Assembly: GCA_902489275.1 (NCBI GenBank)
Contig: CABTZK010000004.1
Span: 82,478 to 146,477, forward strand
Length of the DNA: 64,000 nt
Reading direction: 5' to 3'
DNA from: an uncultured Porphyromonadaceae bacterium
GTDB taxonomy: Bacteria > Bacteroidota > Bacteroidia > Bacteroidales > Muribaculaceae
In this document: positions 1 through 8,579 of the stretch, piece after piece
Layout: the number at the start of each line of letters is the position of its first letter
How positions within the stretch are numbered: the first letter of the stretch is position 1
Made by a program: the position numbers and the translations under genes
Notes under the pieces: model-generated
Told to the model about the DNA's origin: nothing
Databases searched by the model: none
What the model saw: the letters and a program-made list of their open reading frames with translations, nothing else

Positions 1-1
1 G

Positions 2-253
2 CACGCGTTTGACTGGGAAATCATGGGCTCGCTCGTGATGCTGGCCCTCATCCCTACCGCCGTGTCGAACTACACCGCCGTCCTGGCCCTGCAAGAGGTG
101 GGCAGCACGTTGACCTCCATCATGGGCGCATTTGAGCCCCTCACCGCCATCACGGTGGGTATCATCGTGTTCAGCGAGCCTTTCACGCCAGTAGTTGCCG
201 TGAGCGCAGTGCTCATCATCATTGCCGTCACCCTTCTTGTCCTCAAGAAATAA
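2..253 (+). CDS. EamA/DMT-family transporter, C-terminal part
   Basis: The reading frame is open from the left edge, so only about the last 83 residues are present. They form the end of an inner-membrane drug/metabolite transporter: hydrophobic helices separated by a short loop, with the stretch GSTLTSIMGAFEPLTAI that is typical of the last EamA repeat (S-x-x-x-x-x-EP-hydrophobic), and a Lys-Lys end. The substrate cannot be predicted. The gene ends before a hairpin terminator shared with the leftward genes that follow. An internal ATG at 23 is not a likely start, because the family motif continues upstream of it. Confidence 0.8.
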   Translation, partial: HAFDWEIMGSLVMLALIPTAVSNYTAVLALQEVGSTLTSIMGAFEPLTAITVGIIVFSEPFTPVVAVSAVLIIIAVTLLVLKK

Positions 254-290
254 GTTCCTTTCATCCCCCCCCCACACAGCACACAAAAAT

Positions 291-328
291 GGGGAGCGCT
301 TGCCTTGTTCATTTGCAAGCGGCTCCCC
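291..328. terminator. Bidirectional hairpin terminator
   Basis: The arms GGGGAGCGCTTGC (291-303) and GCAAGCGGCTCCCC (315-328) pair almost perfectly around an 11-base loop. There is an A-run on the left side and T-rich sequence on the right. It lies between convergent genes, so it can end transcription from both sides. Confidence 0.8.
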
Positions 329-364
329 TTATTCGTGCCGTGGATGGCTGCTGACAGCGGCGGT

Positions 365-907
365 TTAGTTGCCGGCCAGAATCTGCTCGATGAGCACGGT
401 CACATCGGTCACGTTGACGGTGCCATCGGCATTGAGGTCTCCTTTCAACCCGGCAGGCGCAGTGCCGAAGAAGTGAACCTGGATGTTTTGCTCTAACGTG
501 GCCATGTAGATGCTAATCTTGACATCAAGCGCATCGCCGACAAAGCTCGCGCTCAACTTGACGGGAACCGCCCCCAGCATTGGGCCCACCCACGTGTCGA
601 TGCTCGGGTCGTCACCGTTGGTGATTTCCACGTCCTGCTCGGCCGTGATCACGCTGTAGCCGTAGAGGGGCGATGCAGTGAGGCTGTCGAGTACGATGTT
701 GCCGATGCCCATTTTGTCCTCTCCTGCCTGAAAGATGAAATTCTTGAGGATAAACTTGTAGCCGCTGTCGTTTTGCTCCAGCGTGATGTTGGCCTCTTGT
801 TGCGAAGCCTCGCCATTGACGGTTACGGTAAGTTGGCCATCATAGTTCGTGGCCATGGCAGCCAGCGTGCACAGCATCACTGCCACTAAGGTTGAAATCT
901 TCTTCAT
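365..907 (-). CDS. Secreted calycin-like protein with C-terminal dockerin repeat
   Basis: The 180-residue protein has a signal peptide (about residues 1-19, ending at AMA). A beta-rich domain of about 120 residues follows, resembling the Bacteroidetes calycin-like family (alternating polar/hydrophobic strands, GYKFILKNF, MGIGNIVLDS). The last 26 residues form one dockerin-type calcium loop (DLNADGTVNVTD followed by a short helix). It is the last gene of a leftward operon and starts 17 bases after the PCMD-dockerin gene. The calycin part may bind a small ligand or glycan, but this is inferred from fold resemblance only. One dockerin repeat, not the classical pair, makes cohesin binding uncertain. 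Confidence 0.75.
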   Translation of the reverse strand: MKKISTLVAVMLCTLAAMATNYDGQLTVTVNGEASQQEANITLEQNDSGYKFILKNFIFQAGEDKMGIGNIVLDSLTASPLYGYSVITAEQDVEITNGDDPSIDTWVGPMLGAVPVKLSASFVGDALDVKISIYMATLEQNIQVHFFGTAPAGLKGDLNADGTVNVTDVTVLIEQILAGN

Positions 908-924
908 GTCTCTGTTTTTTGTAT

Positions 925-2376
925 CTATTTCGATGGATTAAGAATGATATTGATAAGTTCGTTCAAATCGGCCACGTCGATAGCACCGTCGCCATTCAAG
1001 TCGCACAGGCTGTCCTGAAGTGAGGTCTCGCTCCCCAGGATTTTGTTCACTAAGGCCGTCACATCGGTCTCGTCGACGATGCCATCTTGGTTCAAGTCGC
1101 CATTGATCGCCGGCGACTTCTTGTTGAGAGTCACCACGTAGGTCTTAGCCGTGGCCAAGTCGCCCGAAAGGGCGTTGATCGAGGCCACATAGCCCATGTC
1201 GGTTGCCTCGACAATAATGCCCACCACAGCCCCCACGGCATTGGCGGTCGTGACCTGGAAATTGCTTGCCGTTGGCGCTTCGCCCTCATAGCCGTCGATG
1301 GCATATTCGTCGATAGCGGGGTTAAAGCCGTCGAGCGTGCTGCCGTTCAACTTGATATCGGTCACCGATGGCGTGTTGTAGACCAACGCGAGGTCGTCCA
1401 GCCACACCTTGTCGCCCTTGCTGCCTTTCCCAGGAACGGCATTGGTAGAGGCGGTGAGCAAGATCGCCTTGACCTCGGCCGAGTTGGCCGCATAGGTCGC
1501 ATAGTCGAAAGGCAAGGAGAGCTTGCTCCACTCGCACGCCGCAATTTGCCGATTGGCGGCCTTGGCAGCCACATTGGTATAAGCCTTGTCCTCGGGGTCT
1601 TGGTAAGCGGTGGCATCGGTGAGTACAGCGTTCAGCGTCGCGTATTTGTAGGTTTCCTGCGGCGTGCCTTGCTTGAATTTGAGCCACAGCGTCAGCGAGT
1701 CGGGGGCGGCCCACATTGGCGTGACAAACAAGTCGCCGTTTTTATCAGTTTGTGTCGTGGAGTTGCTGGCATAGGTCTCGGCATGATTGGCTGGGTTGGC
1801 CGCCTGGGTGCTGCCTGCATTCAGTCTCCCGCTGGTGAGGGTGCCATTGCCCACGACACCAAACACCATCCCCGACGAGATGACGACACTGTTGCGCCCC
1901 TTGCTGCCGGGCCTCACCTCGGCGCTGCTGTCAATCTTTCCTGGGGCAAAAGCGGCTAAGCCACCCGACGCGCTCTTGAAACTGTGCCAGTAGCGAGGCT
2001 CCGGGGTCGCGCTTGTCCAGGTCTCGAAGTCGCTGTTAGGCATTTGAAACTTCGTGTCGGCATTGCTGAAGCGCATACTCTGACCCGCTGTCGCCATGTC
2101 GATGACGAGCGCGCCATTGGCGCTGTTGAGCCGCGCACTCACCTTAACGCCCTCGCGATGGGCAAACATCACGGTGACGCTGCCTGTGGTCGCTGCCGGC
2201 ACGTTCTCTATGGCGGCCTCACCCAGCGAGATGGTGTAGCGCCCCGATTGCTCGGTGACTGTGGCGATGGCCTCCACCGGCTCACCGCCGTTGGTGCTCA
2301 GCAAGCCCGTGTAGGTGGTTGCCGATGCTGCGGCGCCGAGCAACGCCACAGCCGTCATCATAACAATTTTCTTCAT
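925..2376 (-). CDS. Secreted calycin-like / PCMD protein with paired dockerin repeats
   Basis: This 483-residue exported protein has a signal peptide (residues 1-19). An N-terminal calycin-like domain (about 20-110) resembles that of the next gene. A PCMD-type jelly-roll region (putative carbohydrate metabolism domain, about 112-335) begins with the motif NSDFETW and ends with KVWLDDLALVYN. A short linker domain (about 340-420) comes before two dockerin loops, DLNQDGIVDETD and DLNGDGAIDVAD. It lies 35 bases downstream of the outer-membrane barrel gene in the same orientation. PCMD proteins are common in Bacteroidales surface loci; glycan binding or processing is assumed for the family but not shown. 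No cohesin partner is visible in the window. Confidence 0.75.
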   Translation of the reverse strand: MKKIVMMTAVALLGAAASATTYTGLLSTNGGEPVEAIATVTEQSGRYTISLGEAAIENVPAATTGSVTVMFAHREGVKVSARLNSANGALVIDMATAGQSMRFSNADTKFQMPNSDFETWTSATPEPRYWHSFKSASGGLAAFAPGKIDSSAEVRPGSKGRNSVVISSGMVFGVVGNGTLTSGRLNAGSTQAANPANHAETYASNSTTQTDKNGDLFVTPMWAAPDSLTLWLKFKQGTPQETYKYATLNAVLTDATAYQDPEDKAYTNVAAKAANRQIAACEWSKLSLPFDYATYAANSAEVKAILLTASTNAVPGKGSKGDKVWLDDLALVYNTPSVTDIKLNGSTLDGFNPAIDEYAIDGYEGEAPTASNFQVTTANAVGAVVGIIVEATDMGYVASINALSGDLATAKTYVVTLNKKSPAINGDLNQDGIVDETDVTALVNKILGSETSLQDSLCDLNGDGAIDVADLNELINIILNPSK

Positions 2377-2411
2377 CGTCTTTCAACTTTTATGATCGTG
2401 TTTTTAGCCTA

Positions 2412-3188
2412 TTATTTTAACTTGTAGGAAAGGCCGAATTGGCCATAGACGGGATGAAGCGTCTGCCCCATGGCCGTGAAGCCGCTCTTGAAGATGCCGT
2501 TGAAGCCCAATGTGAAATGGGCAAACGCCCCCATCCTGTTGCTAAAGTGCCAGGATGCTCCCATGGCGATTCCCATTTGGACGCGGCGCATATCGGCAGA
2601 GAAGTCGTAGTTGCCTCGCTCGGTCTTGGTCTCGCCCATTTCCACTTTAGGGCCTGTGGGGTCGCCCACGCGCAAGTAGCCGTTGTGCGCCCAGCCATGG
2701 AAGTCACGGCTGGTGAGAAAACTGATATAGGGCCCGGTTTCGAGAAACACCCGGTCGCTCACGTGGTAGGCGAGGAGCACGGGCACGGTCACCATCCATT
2801 GTGTGACCTGCACATTCACATCGCCCACAAACACGCCCTCCAGCACCTCGCCGCCGCGCTCCACCGTCTCGTGATGATTCTTGACCTTAGAGTCAAGGCT
2901 CATGCCCTTGTTCTCGAATTGGAGGGCAGCTTTCAGCACCCATGGGGAGCCTTCGACCGGTTTCTCCATTTCCACCCCCGCAATGAAGTTGGGCGTAAAT
3001 TTGAACTCGTTCAGCCCGCGAATGCTGGCAGGAATGTGCAACGGCATCGTGCCGCCAAGCTCATAGCCCAAAATCGCGCGATAGGTCACGTTTTGCAATA
3101 CTCTGTCTCGCCAAAGTCCATGCTTTCCTGCGGCAGAAGTGGCCGACAAGAGCGCTAAGGCGAGTATCCATATCTTTGTTTTCATCAT
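2412..3188 (-). CDS. Outer-membrane beta-barrel protein (porin-like family)
   Basis: The protein has about 258 residues: a signal peptide (MMKTKIWILALALLSATSAAG) and then alternating beta strands of the outer-membrane-barrel/PorT-like kind, ending in the aromatic-rich strand YGQFGLSYKLK. I place the start at 3188 because AGAGGA precedes this ATG and the signal peptide follows at once; the frame stays open a few codons further upstream. The ATG lies just past the stop of the PCMD lipoprotein gene (3191), which suggests translational coupling. The barrel may act in transport or anchoring for the PCMD proteins encoded on either side, but this is inference from gene order. Confidence 0.75.
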   Translation of the reverse strand: MMKTKIWILALALLSATSAAGKHGLWRDRVLQNVTYRAILGYELGGTMPLHIPASIRGLNEFKFTPNFIAGVEMEKPVEGSPWVLKAALQFENKGMSLDSKVKNHHETVERGGEVLEGVFVGDVNVQVTQWMVTVPVLLAYHVSDRVFLETGPYISFLTSRDFHGWAHNGYLRVGDPTGPKVEMGETKTERGNYDFSADMRRVQMGIAMGASWHFSNRMGAFAHFTLGFNGIFKSGFTAMGQTLHPVYGQFGLSYKLK

Positions 3189-3190
3189 GC

Positions 3191-4342
3191 TTATTCCTCT
3201 TTCGTGCAAATCAGCCGCACCCGGTCAATCATCAGCTCACTGTCTACAGCGCCCTCAAAATAAGCGCCCCCCGCACTCGACGAGAACACGATAGTGAGGC
3301 TATAGCCCAAGTTTTCCAGCAAGGCCTTGTCGATTTCGGCCGCGTAGGCAAACGTCATCTCAAAGTAAGTCCAGGTGTCTGTTGGCGGAATGGGCGAGAA
3401 CCGGGCGCGGCCCACAATATGCGGGCTGGTGGTCACGTCGTCGCCATGCAGCACCAGGGCGTTGCCCTGGGCATCATGGTTGAGGTAGAACACCGCGTAC
3501 ACCGAAGCGCTGTCTACCCTATTGGGGATTTCCTGGCCATTCTTGTCGCAATATTTCGAGCCGGGCTTGTACTTGTAGTAGCCCGTGATTTTCACCGGCT
3601 TTTGGCTGAATGGAAGTCCAAACTTGGTGGCCAGCAGCGGGTTCTTCAATGCCGTAGCGACATCAAACTCGCCCATGAAAAAGTTGCCAGCAGCCAAGCG
3701 CTTCCCCGACATGACGCCAAAAGCGCCCGTGCTGCGCGTGGTCAGGCGCACGCAAGCGCCGTCATAGCCACTTGGCTCGGGAGCGGTGGGGTACTCCAAG
3801 GGCAGCGCGCTGCCCTTGCTCAGCAGGAAGCCGCCGTTGCCCGTGGCCCAAATGCGCGCCTGCGTGCCATCGTCTTGCATGCTGCTCCAAACGTAGTATT
3901 TTTGGGTTTTCGGATCAAGCTCATAGTGTTCGAAATCATAGCAGGTGGTGTCGCTCACCGTGTGGGTGATTGGAGCGAAACAGAGGGAGTAGAGGCGATG
4001 CCACTGGCCGTCTTGCGACGTGACACGGTACTTCACTGGCACGCCGAGTTTGAAGCTGGCGCCTGCACCCAGCGGATCGATCGTGGCTCCCGGGGTGATC
4101 TTGAACTCGGGGGTGACCGTGCTCAGGTCGGCTGTGCCACGCACGTGAAAAACGATGTCGTTGTCGGTGTACAGCACGTCACGTGCCGTGTCGGTCAAGT
4201 TGAAGAACACGCTGCCAGGGTCGCTGCAGTGAATGGTCACCCGCTCAATGTCACATTCCGCATTGAGTGGCTCTTCCTTGCAAGCCTGAAAGCTAACCAG
4301 CGCCAGCAAGCCCATCAACCCTAATAATATCCTACTCTTCAT
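3191..4342 (-). CDS. PCMD-domain lipoprotein
   Basis: The 383-residue protein has a lipoprotein signal with the lipid-anchored cysteine at residue 21 (LVSFQAC). An N-terminal beta-sandwich (about 25-125) is followed by a PCMD jelly roll (about 130-380). Family marks are the DFEHYELD start, KRLAAGNFFMGEF, GLPFSQKPVKITGYYKYKPG, SSSAGGAYFEGAVDSEL and a closing MIDRVRLIC. It is the first gene of a four-gene leftward operon with a barrel and two dockerin proteins, so the encoded proteins probably act together at the outer membrane. A TAAATTTG promoter element lies 44 bases upstream of the start. The ligand is unknown. Confidence 0.8.
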   Translation of the reverse strand: MKSRILLGLMGLLALVSFQACKEEPLNAECDIERVTIHCSDPGSVFFNLTDTARDVLYTDNDIVFHVRGTADLSTVTPEFKITPGATIDPLGAGASFKLGVPVKYRVTSQDGQWHRLYSLCFAPITHTVSDTTCYDFEHYELDPKTQKYYVWSSMQDDGTQARIWATGNGGFLLSKGSALPLEYPTAPEPSGYDGACVRLTTRSTGAFGVMSGKRLAAGNFFMGEFDVATALKNPLLATKFGLPFSQKPVKITGYYKYKPGSKYCDKNGQEIPNRVDSASVYAVFYLNHDAQGNALVLHGDDVTTSPHIVGRARFSPIPPTDTWTYFEMTFAYAAEIDKALLENLGYSLTIVFSSSAGGAYFEGAVDSELMIDRVRLICTKEE

Positions 4343-4385
4343 GACTCAAAAGTTTTTCAGAAGGAATCATCCCCCTATAAAATCG

Positions 4386-4393
4386 CAAATTTA
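4386..4393 (-). promoter_or_regulatory. -7 promoter element for the PCMD/dockerin operon
   Basis: On the minus strand the bases read TAAATTTG, an exact match to the Bacteroidetes TAnnTTTG box, 44 bases before the lipoprotein start codon. No clear TTG is found at the -33 position, so the assignment is moderate. Confidence 0.5.
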
Positions 4394-4523
4394 TCAATAA
4401 TTTTGCGAAAAAGCAGCATGTTCTCCTCATTTTATCAAAAGATCATGTTCAAAGCACTGATTTGTAGCGTCTTCTTGTTGCTCGTATGACTTGTTGACTG
4501 CCGATAAAGCATGCCGTTGCATG

Positions 4524-4613
4524 TTAATACGCTCTCCAGTTTCTCAATTTTCTGCCGGTCACCACCATGTTGAACTGCGGTTTCTTTTGATATGCTGGTT
4601 TCTTCTTTGCCAT
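4524..4613 (-). CDS. Candidate 29-residue basic microprotein, probably leaderless
   Basis: An ATG at 4613 opens a 29-codon frame that ends with TAA at 4524. The peptide begins MAKKKPAYQKK and ends GRKLRNWRAY; about a third of its residues are Lys or Arg, and it has no signal peptide. An exact promoter box TACCTTTG (minus strand, 4625 to 4618) ends only four bases before the ATG, so the transcript would start at or next to the start codon. I do not recognise the family. The high positive charge would fit RNA or ribosome binding, but that is speculation. A second short frame (31 codons, 4522-4427) starts one base after this stop and looks less protein-like. Confidence 0.45.
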   Translation of the reverse strand: MAKKKPAYQKKPQFNMVVTGRKLRNWRAY

Positions 4614-4747
4614 ATTGCAAAGGTAATTATCATTAAGTGCCAATCATGTTAAATGGGAAAAATTGAAAAATGGTTATTAAAATCGGTCTATTTATGAAAA
4701 AATATCGATTTTTGTGACAAAAAAGTAATATTTTCATGCAATAAGTC

Positions 4748-4777
4748 TTGCAAAGTCAAAAAAAATGTGTATCTTTG
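4748..4777 (+). promoter_or_regulatory. Complete Bacteroidetes promoter with no gene downstream
   Basis: TTG at 4748-4750 and TATCTTTG at 4770-4777 are separated by exactly 19 bases, an ideal primary sigma factor promoter. It points rightward into a region without a credible reading frame, and transcription would meet a terminator at 5002-5029. Confidence 0.8.
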
Positions 4778-4783
4778 CAACAG

Positions 4784-5029
4784 TTATTCGTCACAACATT
4801 TCCAAAAAAGACATCATAAAGACATCATTTGTTATTTTTTGTCTCACAAGCGCGAGACGAGGCTGGTTAAAAAAAGAATTGTGACGCGACATGCAAAAGT
4901 AATGATATGCGCAGGCCTGGATTGACACCTGCACGCTTGTCTACAGTTGAAAAAAGATTAAAAAATAGTTGTTTTATAGATAATTGTGTATTTAAGGAAA
5001 TGGGAAAGTCGTGAGACTATCCCTTTTTT
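4784..5029 (+). ncRNA. Orphan structured RNA candidate (about 245 nt)
   Basis: The unit runs from about 7 bases after the TATCTTTG box to a rho-independent terminator. CGTCACAA (4789-4796) can pair with TTGTGACG (4879-4886), enclosing a smaller hairpin GTCTC/GAGAC (4841-4858). A second hairpin is GCAGG/CCTGC (4911-4932). The end is a GGGAAAGTC/GACTATCCC stem followed by six T. Short frames inside stop after a few codons, so it is unlikely to be an mRNA. It matches no RNA family I can recognise (not tmRNA, RNase P or SRP RNA). The structure was found by eye, not by folding. Confidence 0.6.
5002..5029 (+). terminator. Intrinsic terminator of the orphan RNA
   Basis: GGGAAAGTC, GTGA loop, GACTATCCC and TTTTTT at 5024-5029 form a textbook terminator with one A-A mismatch in the stem. 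Confidence 0.8.
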
Positions 5030-5074
5030 CATGCCTGCACGCCAGCTCAAAACACCTGATACGGCTCAAGAAAA

Positions 5075-5105
5075 GAGGCCCACAACCATGTGTGAGCCCC
5101 TTTTT
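5075..5105. terminator. Bidirectional terminator after the TonB receptor gene
   Basis: GAGGCCCACA (5075-5084) and TGTGAGCCCC (5091-5100) pair over ten positions including G-T pairs. T5 follows on the plus strand and TTTTC on the minus strand. It ends the leftward receptor gene and is a second stop for rightward transcription. Confidence 0.75.
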
Positions 5106-5142
5106 GGAATGCCCCATCATCACGTGGATGATGAACGCCAAG

Positions 5143-8100
5143 TTAGAAGATGACTTTGAAGCCGATCTGCGCATGCCAACGGCTGCCGATATTGGATTTT
5201 GAAGGCTCGGTGTAGCCGTTCCACTGGTACTTGGCCACCTTGACGCCATCGGCCGTCTTGGCCGTGCCAACCATCTTGAGCGGAGTAACGTTGTAGACCT
5301 GTGACCAGCTTGCGCCCCACTTCTTGTTGAGCATGTTGGCGAAGTTGAGCACATCGAAAGTGATCTGGAACTTGCTGCCGCGCTCCTTCAAGTAGAAGAT
5401 GGACTCGGCGAGGTGCAGGTCGAGTTGATGCTCAAACTTGCTCAAGTTGCTATTGCGCTCGGCATACTCGCCCCGGTGATTCTTGGCATAGCTGTCGCTT
5501 GAGAGGAAGTCCTCGAAGAACTTGCGCTGCGCGTCGGCAGTCCACTTGACCACCTTCTTGCCATCGGCATCCTTGGTGGTGACATCGGCAAACGCCATCT
5601 TGGCGAGCTCGTCGGACGTTGGCAAGTAGAGCAGCGAGTTGCCCTTGAAGCCGTCGCCGTTGTAGTCGGCGTTCTCGCTCATGGTGAGGCTGTAACGCTG
5701 GCCGCTGTAGCCATTGTAGGTCAGGCTCACGTTGGTTTGCAGCCAGCCGTTGAGGTACTTGGGCGAAGTGTAGCCCACGGTGAGCAGGACGCGGTGTGGC
5801 TGGTCGAATGACGAGTAGCTCAAGCGTGGATGGTTGGTATCGACCGCATAGTTGTATTTCCAGTTGCTGTAGGCCACGCTCGACGTGCCGTCATAGACGC
5901 TCTTAGCGTGACCAAAGGTGTAGCTGGCGAGCAGGTTCAAGCCGAAGTTGAACGTTTTCTCGATGGTGGTGCTCAGGCTGTAGGTGTAGCCCTTGTCGCT
6001 GTTCCTCAGGTTCACGATGCTGTAATAGCTGCGGTCGACGCTGTAATAAGGAGCCGCACTGGCCTCAACGCCCTCGACGGCATAGACGCTGCCGTTTTGC
6101 GTGAGGGCCAAGTTCTCGAAATAGGCGTTGTTGAAGGTCTTGCTGTAAAGTCCCTCGATGGTGAATTTCCAGTCGCAGGGCAGCAGTTGCTCCCAGGCGA
6201 GGTTGGTGCGGAACACCTGGGGATAGCGGAATTTCTTGCTCACGGTCACAATGTCGGGGACGGGCGCCTTACCCTTGGTCAACGCATCGACCAAGTCTTG
6301 TGGATTGCCCGTGATGGCAGGGATGGTGGCCTGGTCGTTGATGGTGGTGCCGGTGATCTCGACACCGGTGTTGCTGAAGGCGTTGCTCAACCACACAAAG
6401 GGCACGCGGCCGGTGAAAAGGCCGGCGCCGCCACGCAGGAGGGTGTTGTGGTCATCGTCGGCATACCAGCGGAAGCCGAAACGCGGCGAGAACATGAGCT
6501 TGGTGCTTGGCATCTGGCCCACTTCCACGCCCAGTTCCTTGCTGGCCGCATATTCGTTGAATTTCGTGTTTACCGTTGGGTCGCTGATCATCACGGGGAT
6601 GTCGATGCGCAAGCCATAGGTGAGCTGCAAGTTGCGGCTGTAGTCCCACTTGTCTTGCGCGTAAAAGCCAATCTGTGCCGCCTTGATGACGGGGGTCCAG
6701 CGCAAGTTGCCACCGGTCACTTCAGGGTTGGTGCACTTGAACACGAACTGGTTGGGCTTGTCGTTCATGAAGTCGTCGAGCGAGTTGTAGACCCACTCGC
6801 CATTGACGGCCTGGATGAAGAGGTTGCGCATCTTAAAGAACTCGTTGTGCGTGCCAAAGGTGAGGGTGTGCTGTCCCCTGTACCACGACAGGTTGTCCTC
6901 CAGCAGGTAGATGTCCTGGTCGAGGAGGTTGGCGCCACTGCTGTACTCGGTGCCGATGTTGATATTGATATTATTCCGCGATCCATCCTCAGTGGAGACG
7001 TTTCTGATCCAGAACAGCGGGCCCTGGTAGGGCACGTCGCGGTGATCGCGCACGCGGGTGTAACTGGCACGCAACTCGTTGTAGAGGCTTTGCGAGAGGT
7101 TGCTGTTCAACTCGGCCACAAAGCTGTTGGTCACATTGTTGAAGCGGTAGCTGGAATTGTTGAAATAATAGCTGGTGGGATTGCCCGGGAACTTGTCGTT
7201 GTAGGCATCGGTGTGCTGGTAGCGCAGCGAGAACTTGTTGTTGTTGTTCACATTCCAGTCGATGCGCGCCAGCAGATCAAAGTCGCGCCTTTTCACGTCG
7301 CGCTGGCCATAGGACTCGCGAATGCCCGTCAGCTGCTGATACTTGTCGACAATGGCTTGGGCATCGGCCTGGCTCAGGTAGTTCTTGCTGTAGCCGGGGA
7401 AATAGGTCGATGGGTAGCTGTCGCTCTTGTGCTCAAGATTGGCGAAGAAAAACAGCTTGTCCTTGACAATGGGACCGCTGATGTTGCCACCCACGGTGGT
7501 CGTGTGCTGCTTGTTGAGCTTATCCTTGATGTTGTCGTTGGCAGCGTTGTAGCGGCCATAGAAGTTCTGGTTGTTATAGTAGGTGTAGGCCGTGGCGTGG
7601 AAGGTGTTGCTTCCCTGCTTGGTGATGGCGTTGATACCGCCGCCGGTGAATCCACTCTGACGCACGTCGAAGGGAGCGACCACCACTTGAATCTCCTGGA
7701 TGGCATCCATCGAGATTGGGTTGGCGCTCGCCTGCCCGCCATTGGTGCCGCTCGCCGAGAGGCCGAACACGTCGTTGCTCACAGTACCGTCGATTTGGAA
7801 GCTGTTGTAGCGGTTGTTGCTGCCAGCAAAGGAGATGCCGCCAATCTTCGAGCGGTTGGCCATAGGCATGTTCTTCACCACGTCGTAGATGTTGCGGTCG
7901 ACGGTGGTGGAGTTGGTGATGGCTGCCATCGAGAAGTTGTGGCTGGCACCGCTCTGCTGTGCCTTTCCCTGGCCCGTAACGACCACCTCGTTAAGCTGCT
8001 GGCTGCCCGATTTCATCTGCGCGTCAAGGGTGAAGGTGTTACCCAGCTGCAAATAGATGTCTTCAAACTTCGAGGTCTCATAGCCCACGTAAGAGATTTC

Positions 8101-8334
8101 TACCACGTAGGGGCCTCCCGTGCGCATACCTTGAATGGTGAAACGACCGTTGAGATTCGCCACGGCCGTGTACTTGGTACCCGATGGCACATGAGTCGCA
8201 CTCACTGTGGCTCCAATCAGCGCCTCGTTGTTGGCATCGGTCACAAGGCCACTCATTGCCGATGTGGTGACCTGCGCATTCACGCCAAGTGCTATTGATA
8301 GCATGGCGACCAAAGCTAAAAATTTAATTTTCAT
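5143..8334 (-). CDS. TonB-dependent receptor with carboxypeptidase-regulatory domain (Oar-like)
   Basis: The protein has about 1,063 residues. A signal peptide (MKIKFLALVAMLSIALGVNA) is followed by a carboxypeptidase-regulatory-like Ig domain (about 25-105: SGLVTDANNEALIGATV, GYETSKFED). A TonB plug comes next (about 110-230: NEVVVTG, FQIDGTVSNDVFGL, GGGINAITKQGSNTFH). A large barrel ends in the aromatic strand WHAQIGFKVIF. The SusC plug signature is absent and no susD lies alongside, so it resembles the Oar-like receptors and not a SusC glycan importer. The start is set at 8334; an ATG two codons upstream (8340) is equally possible. A TACCTTTG box at 8580-8587 (minus strand) would give a leader of about 230 bases. 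The substrate is unknown. Confidence 0.85.
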   Translation of the reverse strand: MKIKFLALVAMLSIALGVNAQVTTSAMSGLVTDANNEALIGATVSATHVPSGTKYTAVANLNGRFTIQGMRTGGPYVVEISYVGYETSKFEDIYLQLGNTFTLDAQMKSGSQQLNEVVVTGQGKAQQSGASHNFSMAAITNSTTVDRNIYDVVKNMPMANRSKIGGISFAGSNNRYNSFQIDGTVSNDVFGLSASGTNGGQASANPISMDAIQEIQVVVAPFDVRQSGFTGGGINAITKQGSNTFHATAYTYYNNQNFYGRYNAANDNIKDKLNKQHTTTVGGNISGPIVKDKLFFFANLEHKSDSYPSTYFPGYSKNYLSQADAQAIVDKYQQLTGIRESYGQRDVKRRDFDLLARIDWNVNNNNKFSLRYQHTDAYNDKFPGNPTSYYFNNSSYRFNNVTNSFVAELNSNLSQSLYNELRASYTRVRDHRDVPYQGPLFWIRNVSTEDGSRNNININIGTEYSSGANLLDQDIYLLEDNLSWYRGQHTLTFGTHNEFFKMRNLFIQAVNGEWVYNSLDDFMNDKPNQFVFKCTNPEVTGGNLRWTPVIKAAQIGFYAQDKWDYSRNLQLTYGLRIDIPVMISDPTVNTKFNEYAASKELGVEVGQMPSTKLMFSPRFGFRWYADDDHNTLLRGGAGLFTGRVPFVWLSNAFSNTGVEITGTTINDQATIPAITGNPQDLVDALTKGKAPVPDIVTVSKKFRYPQVFRTNLAWEQLLPCDWKFTIEGLYSKTFNNAYFENLALTQNGSVYAVEGVEASAAPYYSVDRSYYSIVNLRNSDKGYTYSLSTTIEKTFNFGLNLLASYTFGHAKSVYDGTSSVAYSNWKYNYAVDTNHPRLSYSSFDQPHRVLLTVGYTSPKYLNGWLQTNVSLTYNGYSGQRYSLTMSENADYNGDGFKGNSLLYLPTSDELAKMAFADVTTKDADGKKVVKWTADAQRKFFEDFLSSDSYAKNHRGEYAERNSNLSKFEHQLDLHLAESIFYLKERGSKFQITFDVLNFANMLNKKWGASWSQVYNVTPLKMVGTAKTADGVKVAKYQWNGYTEPSKSNIGSRWHAQIGFKVIF

Positions 8335-8579
8335 TACCATAAAACATTTAAGTTGGTTAAAAAACGAAAAGTTACTGTCAGTTGATTTTATTTTCTCATT
8401 ATCTGCCTGATTAAAAAACAAAACGCCGCACTCGCTTAATCGGGTACAGCGCATTGAGACCGCTTTTGCTGTGGAACGCCTTTCAAGGATCTGTAAAATC
8501 CATGAAAGATAGAACTGCTGTATGTCATTAAAATTTGCATTTGATGAATGCACAAACATTAACGTCATTTATTCCACCG

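Noticed and set aside
1087..1959. Open frame of 290 codons antisense to the PCMD-dockerin gene
   Set aside because: Arg/Gly/His-rich shadow without signal, promoter or motif; the opposite strand encodes a recognisable secreted protein.
4427..4522. 31-codon frame after the microprotein
   Set aside because: No composition or motif that sets it apart from chance; mentioned with the microprotein but not called.
5830..8298. Open frame of 822 codons antisense to the TonB receptor gene
   Set aside because: It is a mirror of the receptor's codon bias; its translation is Val/Ala/His-rich without a domain, and the receptor has clear homology in its own frame.
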